Shown: piece after piece, positions 6,033 through 6,846 of the stretch
How the letters are laid out: every line of letters starts with the position of its first letter
How positions within the stretch are numbered: the stretch's first letter is position 1
Assembly: GCA_016783355.1 (NCBI GenBank)
Contig: JADHWR010000062.1
Coordinates: 1 to 6,846, forward strand
Length of the DNA: 6,846 bases
Source of the DNA: Candidatus Omnitrophota bacterium
GTDB taxonomy: Bacteria; Omnitrophota; Gorgyraeia; Gygaellales; JAHJCI01
Reading direction: 5' to 3'
Made by a program: the position numbers and the translations under genes
The notes under the pieces: model-generated
The model's database searches: none
Told to the model about the DNA's origin: nothing
What the model saw: the letters and a program-made list of their open reading frames with translations, nothing else

Positions 6033-6160
6033 TGTGTTTATGGAAAGCCAGGTGGTGGTGATGTTATGGATTATGTGCCAGCCCCTAAAGGGCAATTTAG
6101 GAAGATTAACAGGTCAATTTTAAAATACTTAAAAGTTAAAGTTACTAGGGAGGTAGACTA
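6033..6160 (+). other. Intergenic region cysK-DUF39 with a short open frame
   Basis: This 128-nt gap has no recognised gene. A 31-codon frame (ATG 6066 to TAA 6159-6161) ends in a TAATG overlap with the next gene. It is in the same frame as cysK and stays open from the cysK TGA (6030-6032) to that TAA. Its Lys/Arg-rich residues match nothing I recognise, and no Shine-Dalgarno precedes its ATG. A weak hairpin, GCCCCTAAAGGGC (6081-6093), lacks a proper T-tract. A good AGGGAGG at 6147-6153 serves the DUF39 start at 6161. Confidence 0.3.
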
Positions 6161-6846
6161 ATGAGTCAAAGGACAATTAAAGAGATAAATGAGAAGATTA
6201 AGAAAGGTAATGTTGTGGTAGTAACTGCAGAAGAGATTATTGACATTGTTGATAAAAAGGGAGTTAAGCAAGCTACCCAAGAAGTGGATGTGGTTACTAC
6301 AGCCACCTTTGGACCAATGTGTTCATCGGGCGCATATTTCAATATTGGGCATACCCGGCCGAAGATAAAACTCGGGGGAGGTAGGGCTTATTTAAATGAT
6401 GTGCCGGTGTATACCGGTTTTGCTGCTGTAGATGTTTGTATCGGAGCAACGGCCACACCTGATGACGACCCAAGGAATAAGATTTTTCCTGGAGAGTTCA
6501 AATACGGTGGCGGTCATGTGATTGAGGAGTTGGTGGCAGGTAAAGATATACAGCTAGTTGCTACTGCTTATGGTACTGACTGCTATCCTCGCAAGAAACT
6601 AGAGACTTGGATAAACATCAAAGACCTGAATGAAGCTGTACTTTTCAATCCGCGCAATGTTTATCAAAACTATAATGTTGCAGTGAATCTATCGGATAAG
6701 ATTATCTATACCTATATGGGGACGCTGAAATCTAAATTAGGCAGTGCTAACTATTGTAGTGCGGGTCAGCTTTCACCGCTTTTGAATGACCCATATTATA
6801 AGACGATCGGTATCGGCACGAGGATCTTCTTAGGGGGTGGGACGGG
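6161..6846 (+). CDS. DUF39 / COG1900 homocysteine biosynthesis protein (5' part, truncated by window edge)
   Basis: The first 228 codons match the COG1900/DUF39 family, represented by Methanosarcina MA1821, which helps make homocysteine by adding sulfide-derived sulfur to aspartate semialdehyde. Visible family blocks are TFGPMCSSGAYFNIGH (49-64), RPKIKLGGGRAYLNDVPVYT (66-85), DDDPRNKIFPGEFKYGGGHV (101-120), ATAYGTDCYPRK (134-145), ETWINIKDLNEAVLFNPRN (148-166) and ANYCSAGQLSPLLNDPYY (196-213). Cys54 and Cys141 are the best candidates for persulfide-carrying residues. The ATG at 6161 has AGGGAGG at 6147-6153. The gene continues past 6846. In many genomes it is accompanied by a NIL/ferredoxin-domain partner, which would lie outside the window. 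It follows cysK, forming a sulfide-assimilation pair. Confidence 0.93.
   Translation, partial: MSQRTIKEINEKIKKGNVVVVTAEEIIDIVDKKGVKQATQEVDVVTTATFGPMCSSGAYFNIGHTRPKIKLGGGRAYLNDVPVYTGFAAVDVCIGATATPDDDPRNKIFPGEFKYGGGHVIEELVAGKDIQLVATAYGTDCYPRKKLETWINIKDLNEAVLFNPRNVYQNYNVAVNLSDKIIYTYMGTLKSKLGSANYCSAGQLSPLLNDPYYKTIGIGTRIFLGGGT

Noticed and set aside
6081..6093. GCCCCTAAAGGGC hairpin after cysK as a terminator
   Set aside because: The stem is only 4 bp and is followed by AATTT rather than a T-run.

Overview
This window is one rightward block of about ten genes, all on the + strand. It is built around molybdenum (or tungsten) cofactor synthesis and followed by sulfur-assimilation genes. The dense packing with stop/start overlaps, the clear Shine-Dalgarno sites and the presence of a COG1900/DUF39 homocysteine-synthesis protein suggest an anaerobic bacterium. 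Base composition is moderate (about 45-50% G+C in sampled lines of moeA and cysK, lower elsewhere). I cannot name the phylum from sequence alone; candidate anaerobic lineages such as Omnitrophota, Desulfobacterota or Clostridia would all fit.

Layout. Positions 1-211 form a leader: an unassigned stretch with short repeats (1-108), a strong terminator-like palindrome (109-135), and a 12-bp perfect inverted repeat (137-195) ending just before the moeA ribosome site. Then come moeA (212-1444), mobA (1414-2010), a 45-codon ORF that looks like the start of a formate dehydrogenase catalytic subunit (2007-2144), moaA (2131-3090), moaC (3112-3561), a stand-alone MOSC protein (3590-4030), a mog/moaB-type gene (4030-4527), a single-domain CHR-family transporter (4529-5050), cysK (5109-6032) and the first 228 codons of a DUF39 gene that runs off the right edge (6161-6846).

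How they fit together. MoaA and MoaC turn GTP into cyclic pyranopterin monophosphate. Molybdopterin synthase (MoaD/MoaE) and MoeB are not in the window. Mog/MoaB and MoeA adenylate molybdopterin and insert metal, and MobA adds GMP to give the guanine dinucleotide cofactor used by enzymes such as formate dehydrogenase. MOSC proteins are a predicted sulfur-handling family tied to this pathway. CysK and DUF39 both fix sulfide, into cysteine and homocysteine respectively. The CHR-family protein sits between the cofactor and sulfur blocks with a 1-nt gap after mog, so it may move an oxyanion, though its substrate cannot be read from sequence.

The observations most worth following are the 45-aa Fe-S-motif ORF between mobA and moaA, the lone CHR half-transporter inside a cofactor operon, the leader structure before moeA, and the low G+C of mobA.
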